From Clostridia bacterium (GTDB lineage: Bacteria > Bacillota > Clostridia > Oscillospirales > CAG-272), in NCBI GenBank assembly GCA_017622085.1, contig JAGARU010000012.1:1-58483 (forward strand): a stretch of DNA of 58,483 bases, in the 5' to 3' direction. Below, one piece after another: positions 26,123 to 35,228 of the stretch. Under the pieces are notes generated by a model. It had not been told where the DNA came from and ran no database searches. It was given only the letters and a program-made list of their open reading frames with translations. A program made the position numbers and the translations under genes. Within the stretch, counting starts at the first letter, position 1, and the number at the start of each line of letters is the position of its first letter.

Positions 26123-28621
26123 ATGAGAAAGCTTTTATCCACAATGCTTTGTCTGGTACTTGTGCTGTCCATGGTATTCAGCATGGCATCCTGCGGAGGA
26201 TTTAAGTTCAATGAGGAAGGCGAGTATACTTATATGCTCTCCATCTCTGAATTCCCCTCTGTATGGAACCCCCACACCTATCAGACCGCAACCGACTCCC
26301 TGATCCTCGACTATACGTCTGTAGGATTCTACACCTTCGATTACAACGATACTAAGGATGGTTACCAGATCGTTCCCGAGATGGCTACCAAGGATCCTGA
26401 GGATGTTACCTCTCAGTACGTTGGCCAGTACGGCATCGAAGAGGGCGACGCTAACCGCGCCTACAAGATCACCCTTCGTAACGACCTTAAGTGGGACGAT
26501 GGTACTCCCATCACCGCTCATGACTTCGTTACCTCTGCTCAGCTTCTTCTTAACCCTGTAGCAAACAACTACCGCGCAGACTCTCTCTACTCCGGTAGCT
26601 TTGCAATCGTTAATGCAAGAAACTACCTCTACCAGGGCAAGCATGCTTACCCCAACCTTATGGTTCCTACCTACGCTGACGAAGAGTACGTAGCTAAGGA
26701 TGCTTTCACCACCGGTGAGAACGGCATCCTTCTTACTCCCTCCGGCGCAGACATCGCCTTCTACCCCGACAACGGCGGTAACTGGTCCTCCAACAGCTTG
26801 AACGATTACTACAAGGCTGGCGGTTACTTCTCCGTTATGGACGGCGAGACCGATCTCTACCAGACCAAGATTCTTGATCAGGTTGACGATGAAGGTAAGA
26901 TCCTTGTAACTGCTGAAATCGCAGCTCTTCTTTCCGACATCATTGCTCAGCTTCATGGCTATGCAGATGCTGCAGAGCGTGAGGCTACCGATGGCGACTA
27001 CACCTACAACGAGTGGCAGGAATTCTGCTTCCTTGGTTCCGACTATCCTGAGCTTGCTTGGGAAGGCAACGTTGGTATGTTCGCTCTTAGCGACACCGAG
27101 TTCGTATTCGTTCTTGAGAAGGAGCTTGCAGGCTTCTACCTTCTCTACAACCTGACCGGTACTTGGCTTGTTAAGGAAGACCTTTACAAGGAATGCGAGT
27201 CCATGAAGGACGGCGTTTACACCAACAGCTACGGCACCACCCTTGCAACCACTCCCTCCTACGGTCCTTACAAGCTTGTTGACTACAAGCTCGACAAGAA
27301 CATCACCTTCGAGAAGAACGATGCTTGGTACGGCTACGGCGACGCTGCTAACGCAGGTCTCTACCAGACCACCAGAATTCACTACGAGTGCGCTCCCGAG
27401 GCTTCCACTCGTCTTGAAATGTTCATCAACGGTGAGCTTGACTCCTACGGCCTTACCGCTGAGGATATGACCGACTACGCAAAGTCTGACTACTGCTACT
27501 ACACCACTGGCGACTCCACCTTCTTCATGGCTCTTAACCCTGACCTTGAAGCACTTAAGATCGCTCAGTCCAACGTTGGTGAAAACATCAACAAGACCAT
27601 CCTTACCATTAAGGAATTCCGTATGGCTCTCTCCTTCGCTCTTAACAGAGCAGAGTTCTGCCTTGCAACCTCTCCCACAAACAACGCTTCCTTCGCAGTA
27701 TTCTCCAGCTACATCATCTCCAACCCCGAGATCGGTGAAGCTTACAGAACCACTGACGTAGCGAAGAAGGTTGTTACCGACTTCTGGAACCTTACCGACG
27801 ATATCGGCGCTGGCAAGCTCTACGCTAACGCTGACGAGGCAATTGCAACCCTTACCGGTTACAACCTTGCTGAGGCTCAGGTTCTCTTCAACACCGCATA
27901 CGACAAGGCTATCGCAGACGGTCTCATGGACGCTGACGATGTAATCGAAATCAAGATCGGTACTCCCAACAACACCTCTAACTTCTACAACAAGGGCTAT
28001 GAGTTCCTTGTAAACAACTACACTGAGGCTGTTAAGGGCACCAAGCTTGAAGGCAAGCTTACCTTCACTCTTGACTCCTCTCTTGGTAACGGCTTCTCCG
28101 ATGCTCTTAAGGCTAACAACGTTGATATGCTCTTCGGTGTGGGCTGGACTGGTTCCGCTCTTGACCCCTACGGTCTGATGGAAGCATACACTGCTCCTTC
28201 TTACCAGTATGACCCTGCTTGGGACACCAAGACCGAGCAGATCGGTGTTACCATTGACGGTGTTGAGTACTTCGCATCCGTTTATGATTGGACCTACTGC
28301 ATCGCAGGCGAGACCATCACTGCTGTAACTGCTGACAAGGCTTCCTCCATCGAGATCGCACTTGGCTCCACTGCAGGCAAGGATGAGCTTCGTCTTGAGG
28401 TTCTCGGCCTTCTTGAGGGCGCAGTTCTTCAGACCTACGACATGATCCCCATGATGGACGACTCTTCTGCATCCCTTAAGGGTATGAAGATCAACTTCTA
28501 CACTGAGGAGTACATCTACGGTGTAGGCCGCGGCGGCATCAAGTACATGAGCTACAACTACGATGACGCTGAGTGGGAAGCATTCGTTAAGTCCCAGGGC
28601 GGTTCTCTTAACTACAAATAA
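26123..28621 (+). CDS. Large substrate-binding lipoprotein of an oligopeptide-type ABC importer (family 5)
   Basis: 832 residues. A lipoprotein signal ends at SMASC, so Cys24 should be lipidated. The start of the mature protein and the block YKITLRNDLKWDDGTPITAHDF are family 5 (OppA/DppA-like) signatures. At about 830 residues it is roughly 250 longer than typical OppA proteins. Extra material occurs between about residues 185 and 320 and near the C terminus. Codon use favours GCT, CTT and AAC, as in highly expressed genes. It is the first gene of the operon behind AAGGAG, followed by a stable RNA hairpin that may favour accumulation of this part of the message. Ligand is unknown; peptides are most likely. 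Confidence 0.88.
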   Translation: MRKLLSTMLCLVLVLSMVFSMASCGGFKFNEEGEYTYMLSISEFPSVWNPHTYQTATDSLILDYTSVGFYTFDYNDTKDGYQIVPEMATKDPEDVTSQYVGQYGIEEGDANRAYKITLRNDLKWDDGTPITAHDFVTSAQLLLNPVANNYRADSLYSGSFAIVNARNYLYQGKHAYPNLMVPTYADEEYVAKDAFTTGENGILLTPSGADIAFYPDNGGNWSSNSLNDYYKAGGYFSVMDGETDLYQTKILDQVDDEGKILVTAEIAALLSDIIAQLHGYADAAEREATDGDYTYNEWQEFCFLGSDYPELAWEGNVGMFALSDTEFVFVLEKELAGFYLLYNLTGTWLVKEDLYKECESMKDGVYTNSYGTTLATTPSYGPYKLVDYKLDKNITFEKNDAWYGYGDAANAGLYQTTRIHYECAPEASTRLEMFINGELDSYGLTAEDMTDYAKSDYCYYTTGDSTFFMALNPDLEALKIAQSNVGENINKTILTIKEFRMALSFALNRAEFCLATSPTNNASFAVFSSYIISNPEIGEAYRTTDVAKKVVTDFWNLTDDIGAGKLYANADEAIATLTGYNLAEAQVLFNTAYDKAIADGLMDADDVIEIKIGTPNNTSNFYNKGYEFLVNNYTEAVKGTKLEGKLTFTLDSSLGNGFSDALKANNVDMLFGVGWTGSALDPYGLMEAYTAPSYQYDPAWDTKTEQIGVTIDGVEYFASVYDWTYCIAGETITAVTADKASSIEIALGSTAGKDELRLEVLGLLEGAVLQTYDMIPMMDDSSASLKGMKINFYTEEYIYGVGRGGIKYMSYNYDDAEWEAFVKSQGGSLNYK

Positions 28622-28633
28622 TTCGATTTAGAT

Positions 28634-28700
28634 CGGATAATTTAGACGGTTTTTGTGCATGTGCGCATCTTTTGGTGCGCACATGCCTTGCCGTTATCCG
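28634..28700 (+). other. Stable intercistronic RNA structure after the binding-protein gene
   Basis: GCATGTGCGCA (28657-28667) pairs with TGCGCACATGC (28676-28686), and an outer stem CGGATAA (28634-28640) pairs with TTATCCG (28694-28700). No T-run follows. Such structures behind binding-protein genes usually protect the upstream message and limit read-through into permease genes. The rest of 28622-28789 has no gene. Confidence 0.65.
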
Positions 28701-28789
28701 TACATTTTATCTATGTTTCTTTTGCGCCGCTATGAAAGGCCTTTTTTTCACCGCAGCGCAAAGGAAATATAAAAATTAAGGAGAGCAAA

Positions 28790-29752
28790 ATGTTCAAGTA
28801 TGTATTAAAACGTGTAGCGCTGATGATCATGACCTTGTTCATTATCATTTCTATGTGCTTCATTTTCGTAAAGCTCTTGCCCAATGAGGTTCCCAAGGTG
28901 TTTGGTAAGGATATGGAGATCATCATGGCGAGAAGAGAAGCGCTTGGTTACAACAAGCCCCTCTTGGAGCAGTACCTTATCTTCATCCAGAAGACCCTTC
29001 TCGGCGGCGACTGGGGCGTAAGTGAAACCATGTATCCTGCCCGTGAGGTATGGCCCATCTTCGTTTCCAAGTTCCCCCCCACAATTGCACTTAACGTATT
29101 TACCATGATCGTAAGTATTCCGATCGGTCTTATCTTCGGTATCTACGCTGCTTTGAAGAAGAACAAATGGCAGGACCACGTTATCTCTACCGGCGTTATG
29201 GTCTTTGTTTCCGTGCCCAGCTACGTTTACGCGTTCTTAGTACAGTATATTCTTTGCTTCAAACTCAAATGGTTCCCCTTTACCATGGCTCCCGGAGAGA
29301 CTATGGCGGATATGTTCACCTTTGAGGTTATATTCTCGCTGATTCCCGCCGTGCTTGCATCCTCCTTCGGTACGATTGCAGGTCTTGCCCGCTACACCCG
29401 TGCGGAGCTTACGGAGGTTCTTACCAGCGACTACCTGCTTTTGGCTCGCACCAAGGGTCTCACCAAGAGCCAGACCACCGTTCGCCACGCTTTGAGAAAC
29501 GCGATGGTTCCGATCTTCCCCTCCATTTTGGGTCAGTTCATCGGTATCCTTTCCGGTTCTCTTATCATTGAGAACATCTTCGTTATTCCCGGTGTAGGTT
29601 CCTTGTACATCGACTCCATCAACCGTCTGGACTACAACTTCTTCATGCTTCTGACCGTGTTCTACACCGCGATCGGACTTGTTGCCGGTATCGTAGTCGA
29701 CCTGAGTTACGGATTTATCGATCCGAGAATTAGAATGGGGAGCAAAAAGTAA
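28790..29752 (+). CDS. oppB: ABC importer permease, OppB/DppB-like
   Basis: 320 residues with six transmembrane segments. The N terminus MFKYVLKRVALMIMT and the GDWGVS element are typical of OppB. The cytoplasmic coupling helix (EAA loop) is in ARTKGLTKSQ...HALRNA near residues 220-240. Unlike its neighbours this subunit has normal length. AAGGAG precedes the ATG. The stop is directly followed by the oppC start. Confidence 0.93.
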   Translation: MFKYVLKRVALMIMTLFIIISMCFIFVKLLPNEVPKVFGKDMEIIMARREALGYNKPLLEQYLIFIQKTLLGGDWGVSETMYPAREVWPIFVSKFPPTIALNVFTMIVSIPIGLIFGIYAALKKNKWQDHVISTGVMVFVSVPSYVYAFLVQYILCFKLKWFPFTMAPGETMADMFTFEVIFSLIPAVLASSFGTIAGLARYTRAELTEVLTSDYLLLARTKGLTKSQTTVRHALRNAMVPIFPSILGQFIGILSGSLIIENIFVIPGVGSLYIDSINRLDYNFFMLLTVFYTAIGLVAGIVVDLSYGFIDPRIRMGSKK

Positions 29753-31369
29753 ATGGATAATAAGAATATGGCAATGGCTCACATCCCTGCTGAAAAATTC
29801 CAGTTTGCTCAGCGTGACGCCAATATTAAAGATAAAAAGCTGGAAACCAAGCCCATTGGTTACTTTAAGGACGTGTGGATCCGCTTCCGTAAGAACAAGA
29901 GTTCCGTTGTTGCGGCCATCATCATCCTTATCCTTGTATTGTACGCAATCCTCGTGCCCATGGTAGCGGAGAATAGCTATACCCTTGCTCTGCGTGATAC
30001 CACCTACCTGAACTATGCCAAGCTTCCTCCCAAGGCACCCGGCCTCGAATGGCTCGGTTGGGACGGATGCAGCGATACTGTCATCAACACTGCAAACTAC
30101 AATATTTATAACGCCATCGGTCTTGAGACCGGATGCAACCCCATCCGCGAGGTTTATGAAACCATCCAGACCCCCGGCGCAAGATCCGCAACCTATGAGG
30201 TTAAGCTCGACTCCTACTACAAGAATGGCATGCTGTATCTGACTCTCACTCCCGAGCAGTACAAGGCCCTTCTTGACTACCAGAGCGAAACCGGCCTTCA
30301 GGTCGTTTATCCTGCCGTTGACGTTTCTCAGTTCGCCTTGGAGTCCTCCAAGTCCGATGCAAACATCTGGTACGAGATCGATGCTAAGGGCGCGCCCGCT
30401 ATGGTAAACGGCGAGTATCAGGATCTTTATATCCGCGATACCAAATGTGAGCACGTCTTCACTAAGGATATCACCGATGCTACCACCGGGGCAGTGAAGT
30501 ACGCTGACCTCATGTGTGAAAAGTGTAATGCGATGAAGTACGAGAGCACCCGCATCGAGGCCGATGACGGAACCCTTTCCTACGCCGTTGTTACCGGTTC
30601 CTCCGGCGCTACTGCGTACAAGGTTCGTGTATTCTCCTACAACTACTTCATCTACCGTTACGGCTTTGAGCCCTACTTCATCTTCGGTACAAACGGCTTC
30701 GGTCAGGACATCTTCACCCGTCTTGCTGCCGGTGCACGCTTCTCCTTCCTTCTTGCGATCTGCGTTTCCGCCATCAACCTGTTCATCGGTGCCGTTTACG
30801 GTGCAATTGAGGGTTACTACGGCGGTACCATTGACCTTGTTCTGGAGCGTGTTTCCGATATCCTCGGTAACGTTCCGTTCATGATCGTTGCAACGCTGTT
30901 CCAGTTACACTTGGCAAACAAGGTTGGCCCCGTTGTCTCCCTGCTGTTCGCCTTCGTGCTGACCGGATGGATCGGTATGGCTTCGACCGTTCGTATGCAG
31001 TTCTACCGCTTCAAGGGTCAGGAGTACGTTCTTGCCGCCCGCACCCTTGGTGCCCGCGACAGACGCTTGATGTTCAAGCACATCTTCCCCAACTCCTTGG
31101 GTACCATTATTACGGGTATCGTTCTCGTTATCCCCGGCGTAATCTTCAGTGAGTCCTCTCTCACCTACCTCGGCATCGTAAATCTGGAGTCCTCTACCAT
31201 GACCTCCGTCGGTACCATGCTGGCTAACGCAAGAACCTACCTGTCTACCGACCCCTATATCCTTTTGTTCCCCGCACTCTTCATCTCTCTTCTTGAGATC
31301 TCATTCAACCTGTTCGGTAACGGACTTCGTGACGCATTTAACCCGTCCCTGCGCGGAGTGGAGGATTAA
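29753..31369 (+). CDS. oppC: ABC importer permease, OppC-like, with a large extracytoplasmic domain
   Basis: 538 residues, whereas OppC proteins are usually about 300. The N-terminal tail and helix 1 (residues about 50-72, SSVVAAIIILILVL) and the C-terminal five helices with the EAA loop RTLGARDRRLMFKH are normal. Between helix 1 and the conserved FGTNGFGQDIFTRL motif lies an insert of about 235 residues that must be outside the membrane. The insert contains CEHVF (C232, H234) and CEKC (C255, C258), a possible metal site. It could contact the enlarged binding protein. It starts at the base following the oppB stop. Confidence 0.9.
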   Translation: MDNKNMAMAHIPAEKFQFAQRDANIKDKKLETKPIGYFKDVWIRFRKNKSSVVAAIIILILVLYAILVPMVAENSYTLALRDTTYLNYAKLPPKAPGLEWLGWDGCSDTVINTANYNIYNAIGLETGCNPIREVYETIQTPGARSATYEVKLDSYYKNGMLYLTLTPEQYKALLDYQSETGLQVVYPAVDVSQFALESSKSDANIWYEIDAKGAPAMVNGEYQDLYIRDTKCEHVFTKDITDATTGAVKYADLMCEKCNAMKYESTRIEADDGTLSYAVVTGSSGATAYKVRVFSYNYFIYRYGFEPYFIFGTNGFGQDIFTRLAAGARFSFLLAICVSAINLFIGAVYGAIEGYYGGTIDLVLERVSDILGNVPFMIVATLFQLHLANKVGPVVSLLFAFVLTGWIGMASTVRMQFYRFKGQEYVLAARTLGARDRRLMFKHIFPNSLGTIITGIVLVIPGVIFSESSLTYLGIVNLESSTMTSVGTMLANARTYLSTDPYILLFPALFISLLEISFNLFGNGLRDAFNPSLRGVED

Positions 31370-31371
31370 CC

Positions 31372-33531
31372 GTGGAAAAGAAATTAGACGTTAAAAATCT
31401 GAGAATTTCCTTCCGGACTCCGTCCGGCAAGGTACAGGCCGTACGCGGCATTGACTTTGAGCTTTATAAAGGTGAAACTCTCGCCATCGTAGGTGAGTCC
31501 GGTTCTGGTAAGTCCGTAACCTCCAAGGCAATCCTTGGTATTTTGGCCGGTAACTCCATCATTGAGGGCGGCGAGATCATCTACGACGGTCAGGACTTGC
31601 TTCAGATCTCCGAGGACGACTTCTACCGTCTTCGCGGCGACAAGGTTGCCATGATCTTCCAGGATCCCCTGTCCAGCTTGAACCCCATTATGCGAATCGG
31701 TAAGCAGCTGACCGAGGCTATGATCCTGAAGGGCAAGGCCCGCCAGAAGTCCAGCCGCTTGAACTTCAATAACACGCTTTCCACCCTTAACAAGTACATG
31801 ATTGCGGCTTGTGGCAAGGAAAGGGAAGCAGAGCTCACCGAAAAGTGTAAGAACTTCGATAAGTTCGAGTTCAAGCACATCGAGCTTGAAAAGGCTTACG
31901 ATGAAGCAAAGGAATTTGCAACCGAGGCGCTTGAGGACATCGAGGAGGCACTCTTCCTCATTGAAAAGTCCGCCTTCAAGGACGCAAAGAACATCCTTGC
32001 TGAAATCTGCCAGGACGCCCTTCTTTCCTTCAACGACTACGTTATTAGCGGCGCAGACGTTGATGCCGTAAAGAAGAACGTTGAGACTGTTAAGTCCAAC
32101 ATGAAGGCCGAGATCAAGAGCGGCAACTATGTGACCATCGCTCCTGCTCTCACAAGTATCCAGTCCATCCTTAAGACATCTCTTGAAAAGGGTGCCCCCA
32201 ACTTCTTCTCCATGGGCTACTACATGACCTTTGCCGGTCAGCCCCTGCCCAATATGCCCGTGGACGAGCTGAACGTATTCCTTCGTAAGTATCTGGATGA
32301 CAACTTTATGCTCGCCTTCATCGACGATGCAGAAAAGGCCCTTACCTACTCCTACAAGTTCTTTGATAAGGAGAAGGACGACGTTATCCGCGTATTGAAA
32401 GATTCTGTTGATACTCTTTCCGCCGGCATTCTTGACCGTAAGGAAATGGATAAGCTGGTTGAGACCCTTAGCCGCGAGGTTAAAGAGTCCATCAATCCTC
32501 TGGAAATCCATAAGGATAGCCTTGCCTACACCTTCAACTCCAGCTTGAAGACTGCAGTAGCCAAGTACTTCCAGGGCATTGATAAAAACAAGATCGAGGA
32601 ACGCCGCTATGCAAAGCAGAAGGCGAAATACGATGCATTGGCCGCTAAGGGTAAGGCTCCCGACTGGAAGGTTACTCCTGCCGCTGTCATCGACCTTGAC
32701 CTTGCAAAGGAAAACATCGTTCACATCATGACCCGTCTTCTTGATCACTACACTACTCAGCTTGAGATCAATAAGACCCGTGATTTCCATGCGGATACCG
32801 TAGCCATCATCGATTACCTCAAGCTCAACGCCTCCGGTGTTGTCCGCAAGGTAACGAAGGATGCGGCTAAGCATAAGGCACTTAAGCTCCTCAAGGAGGT
32901 AGGTATCTCCGAGCCCAGAAGAAGATACAAGCAGTATCCCTTCGAGTTCTCCGGCGGTATGAGACAGCGTATCGTTATTGCGATCGCCCTTGCTGCGGAC
33001 CCCGACATCCTTATCTGCGACGAGCCCACCACCGCACTTGACGTAACCATCCAGGCTCAGATTCTGGAGCTGATCAACGATTTGAAGAGAGAAAGACAGC
33101 TTTCCGTTATCTTCATTACCCACGACCTCGGCGTTGTTGCTAACATGGCCGACCGTATCGCAGTAATGTACGCCGGAAAGATCGTAGAGTACGGCACGGC
33201 AAACGACGTGTTCTACGACCCTGCCCACCCCTACACTTGGGCACTCCTTTCCTCTATGCCCGACCTTGACACTAACGAAAAGCTGGAGGCGATCCCCGGC
33301 ACTCCTCCCAACATGATCTATCCTCCCGTTGGTGACGCATTCGCTGACCGTAACAAGTATGCACTGAAGATCGACTTCGAGATGCAGCCCCCCATGTTCC
33401 AGATCAGCGAGACTCACTCCGCCGCTACCTGGCTGCTCCATCCCGACGCACCCAAGGTAGAGGTTCCCAAGATTGTAACCGACCGTATTGCCAGAATGAA
33501 GAAACTTGGAGGTGCAGACCATGCCGAATGA
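31372..33531 (+). CDS. oppD: ABC importer ATPase, OppD-like, with a helical insertion of about 375 residues
   Basis: 719 residues against about 330 for ordinary OppD. Walker A GESGSGKS is at 41-48 and the Q-loop MIFQDPLSSLNP at about 94-105. The signature FSGGMRQR then appears only at 526-533, followed by Walker B ILICDEPTTALD and the C-terminal OppD extension. The added residues (about 122-495) are charged and strongly helical (KAYDEAKEFATEALEDIEEA). They lie between the Q-loop and the signature, in the helical subdomain that contacts the permease. All catalytic motifs are intact and the frame is open throughout, so this is not a frameshift or fusion artefact visible here. GTG start at 31372 behind GGAGG. 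Confidence 0.9.
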   Translation: MEKKLDVKNLRISFRTPSGKVQAVRGIDFELYKGETLAIVGESGSGKSVTSKAILGILAGNSIIEGGEIIYDGQDLLQISEDDFYRLRGDKVAMIFQDPLSSLNPIMRIGKQLTEAMILKGKARQKSSRLNFNNTLSTLNKYMIAACGKEREAELTEKCKNFDKFEFKHIELEKAYDEAKEFATEALEDIEEALFLIEKSAFKDAKNILAEICQDALLSFNDYVISGADVDAVKKNVETVKSNMKAEIKSGNYVTIAPALTSIQSILKTSLEKGAPNFFSMGYYMTFAGQPLPNMPVDELNVFLRKYLDDNFMLAFIDDAEKALTYSYKFFDKEKDDVIRVLKDSVDTLSAGILDRKEMDKLVETLSREVKESINPLEIHKDSLAYTFNSSLKTAVAKYFQGIDKNKIEERRYAKQKAKYDALAAKGKAPDWKVTPAAVIDLDLAKENIVHIMTRLLDHYTTQLEINKTRDFHADTVAIIDYLKLNASGVVRKVTKDAAKHKALKLLKEVGISEPRRRYKQYPFEFSGGMRQRIVIAIALAADPDILICDEPTTALDVTIQAQILELINDLKRERQLSVIFITHDLGVVANMADRIAVMYAGKIVEYGTANDVFYDPAHPYTWALLSSMPDLDTNEKLEAIPGTPPNMIYPPVGDAFADRNKYALKIDFEMQPPMFQISETHSAATWLLHPDAPKVEVPKIVTDRIARMKKLGGADHAE

Positions 33532-34771
33532 GAATCAGGAAGTTTTGCTTAAGGTCGACCATCTTTGCCAGTACTTCAAGATGGGCCCCGGTATGGAGCT
33601 TAAGGCCGTTAACGACGTAAGCTTCGATATCAAAAAGGGCGAGGTTTTCGGTCTGGTAGGCGAGTCCGGCTGTGGTAAGACTACCACCGGCCGCTCCATC
33701 ATCAAGCTTTACGACATTACCTCCGGTAGCATCTACTTTAAGGATACCCGCATTTGCGCCGGTACCCGTTCCTATCGCGACGCCATTAAGGCCGCTAAGG
33801 CGAAGTTTGCCGCAACTCTTAAGGAGCTGAAGGCCAACGGTGCACCCGAGGAGAAGATCCTTGCCGCAAAGGAAGAGTATAAGAAGGTCCGCGAGGAGCA
33901 GCTTAACAACATCCGTGCCGCAAAGGACGACCATAAGAATTGCGATAAGAAGTACGCCGAAAAGCTGGTTGCCGCTGTGGATGCCAAGTATAAGAGCATT
34001 CTTGAAAAGGCTAGCCCCGAGGAGCTTCCCACCCTGCAGAAGGAATATCGCAAGGAGCGCGCATACGCCCGCAAGCAGAAGCTCATCACCCAGATCCAGA
34101 TGATCTTCCAGGACCCCATCGCCTCTCTTGACCCCCGTATGACCGTTAAGGAAATCATTTCCGAGGGTCTGGTTATCCGTGGCGAGAAGGATCAGAAGAA
34201 GATCGACGAAATGGTTTACCGTGTGCTTGAGCTTGTAGGTCTCGTTCGCGAGCATGCAGGCCGTTACCCCCACGAGTTCTCCGGCGGTCAGCGCCAGAGA
34301 ATCGGTGTAGCCCGTTCCGTTATCATGAACCCTGATCTGATCATCGCCGACGAGCCTGTATCGGCTCTTGACGTATCCATTCAGGCGCAGGTAATTAACT
34401 TGCTTAACGACCTCCGCCACGATCTGGGTCTTACCATTCTGTTCATTGCACACGACTTGTCCGTTGTTAAGTACTTCTCTGACCGAATCGGCGTTATGTA
34501 CTTCGGTAACATGGTAGAGCTTGCAACCTCAGACGAGCTGTTCAAGAATCCTCTTCATCCTTACACTCGTTCTCTTCTGTCCGCGATTCCTCTGCCGGAC
34601 CCCAACTACGAAAAGCAGAGAAAGCGTATCACCTACAATCCTCTGGCCGACCACGATTATTCTGTGGATAAGCCCTGCATGCGCGAGGTCTCTCCCGGAC
34701 ACTTCGTACATTGCAATCAGGCAGAGTTCGAGAAGTATCAGGCATTGTTGGCTGAGAAAGAAAACGCATGA
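33521..34771 (+). CDS. oppF: ABC importer ATPase, OppF-like, with a coiled-coil insertion of about 105 residues
   Basis: 416 residues against about 310-320 usually. Walker A GESGCGKTT is near 47-55. The Q-loop MIFQDPIASLDP is delayed to about 194, because a lysine/glutamate/alanine-rich helical segment (about 82-188, for example KEEYKKVREEQLNNI) is inserted before it. The signature FSGGQRQRIG, Walker B LIIADEPVSALD and the C-terminal OppF motif HPYTRSLLSAIPLPDP are normal. The ATG at 33521 has GGAGG eight bases upstream and overlaps oppD by 11 bases. It pairs with OppD to power the importer. Confidence 0.9.
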   Translation: MPNENQEVLLKVDHLCQYFKMGPGMELKAVNDVSFDIKKGEVFGLVGESGCGKTTTGRSIIKLYDITSGSIYFKDTRICAGTRSYRDAIKAAKAKFAATLKELKANGAPEEKILAAKEEYKKVREEQLNNIRAAKDDHKNCDKKYAEKLVAAVDAKYKSILEKASPEELPTLQKEYRKERAYARKQKLITQIQMIFQDPIASLDPRMTVKEIISEGLVIRGEKDQKKIDEMVYRVLELVGLVREHAGRYPHEFSGGQRQRIGVARSVIMNPDLIIADEPVSALDVSIQAQVINLLNDLRHDLGLTILFIAHDLSVVKYFSDRIGVMYFGNMVELATSDELFKNPLHPYTRSLLSAIPLPDPNYEKQRKRITYNPLADHDYSVDKPCMREVSPGHFVHCNQAEFEKYQALLAEKENA

Positions 34772-35169
34772 AAAGAAAGTTAATTGCCTATTCGATCACC
34801 GCGGGAATCAGCTTGATGCTGTCCTGGCTGGTTGTTGAGATACGCGGCGGATTTGCAGGGCTCGATACCACTGCAATTATGATGGTGTTAAGCGATGCAT
34901 TTATCGTCCCCGGCATTCTGCTTGTGGGACTGGGAGCAATTATTTGGGTTTCCACCACCGGATTTTTCGACATCTTCGGATACGGCATTAAGCAGGCTTT
35001 TTTGTGGATCTTTACTCCCATTGCACAGAAAACCAATAAAAAAACCTTCTTCGATTACAAGCTGGAGAAGGAAGAGAAGAGAAAGCCCACGCCTAAGAAT
35101 ATTTTGTTCGTAGGCCTTGCAGACTGGATAATCTCCATTGTATTTTTTGTGCTTTACTATCAGTTATGA
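34768..35169 (+). CDS. Small membrane protein, DUF3899-like
   Basis: 133 residues. Two transmembrane helices near the N terminus (residues 5-25 and 42-65) are followed by the conserved FFDIFGYGIKQAF segment, a lysine-rich cytoplasmic part (DYKLEKEEKRK) and a final helix at the C terminus. This matches DUF3899 proteins of Firmicutes, which have no known function. It overlaps oppF by four bases (ATGA), so it belongs to the importer operon and may be an accessory subunit. Confidence 0.8.
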   Translation: MKRKLIAYSITAGISLMLSWLVVEIRGGFAGLDTTAIMMVLSDAFIVPGILLVGLGAIIWVSTTGFFDIFGYGIKQAFLWIFTPIAQKTNKKTFFDYKLEKEEKRKPTPKNILFVGLADWIISIVFFVLYYQL

Positions 35170-35174
35170 GCAAA

Positions 35175-35201
35175 ACAGCCGCAGGCCCCGTCTGCGGCTG
35201 T
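35175..35201 (+). terminator. Terminator of the importer operon
   Basis: ACAGCCGCAG (35175-35184) pairs with CTGCGGCTGT (35192-35201) and is followed by TCTTG. The T-run is short, so read-through into yitT is possible. Confidence 0.65.
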
Positions 35202-35228
35202 TCTTGCGCTGGAAAGGAAATCTTGGAT

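Noticed and set aside
31384..33522. 712-codon open frame opposite oppD
   Set aside because: Also a codon-bias shadow; the plus strand carries intact ABC ATPase motifs at both ends of the frame.
33508..33531. Overlap of oppD and oppF as a possible programmed frameshift or fusion
   Set aside because: oppF has its own ribosome-binding site and ATG at 33521; an 11-base overlap is ordinary translational coupling.
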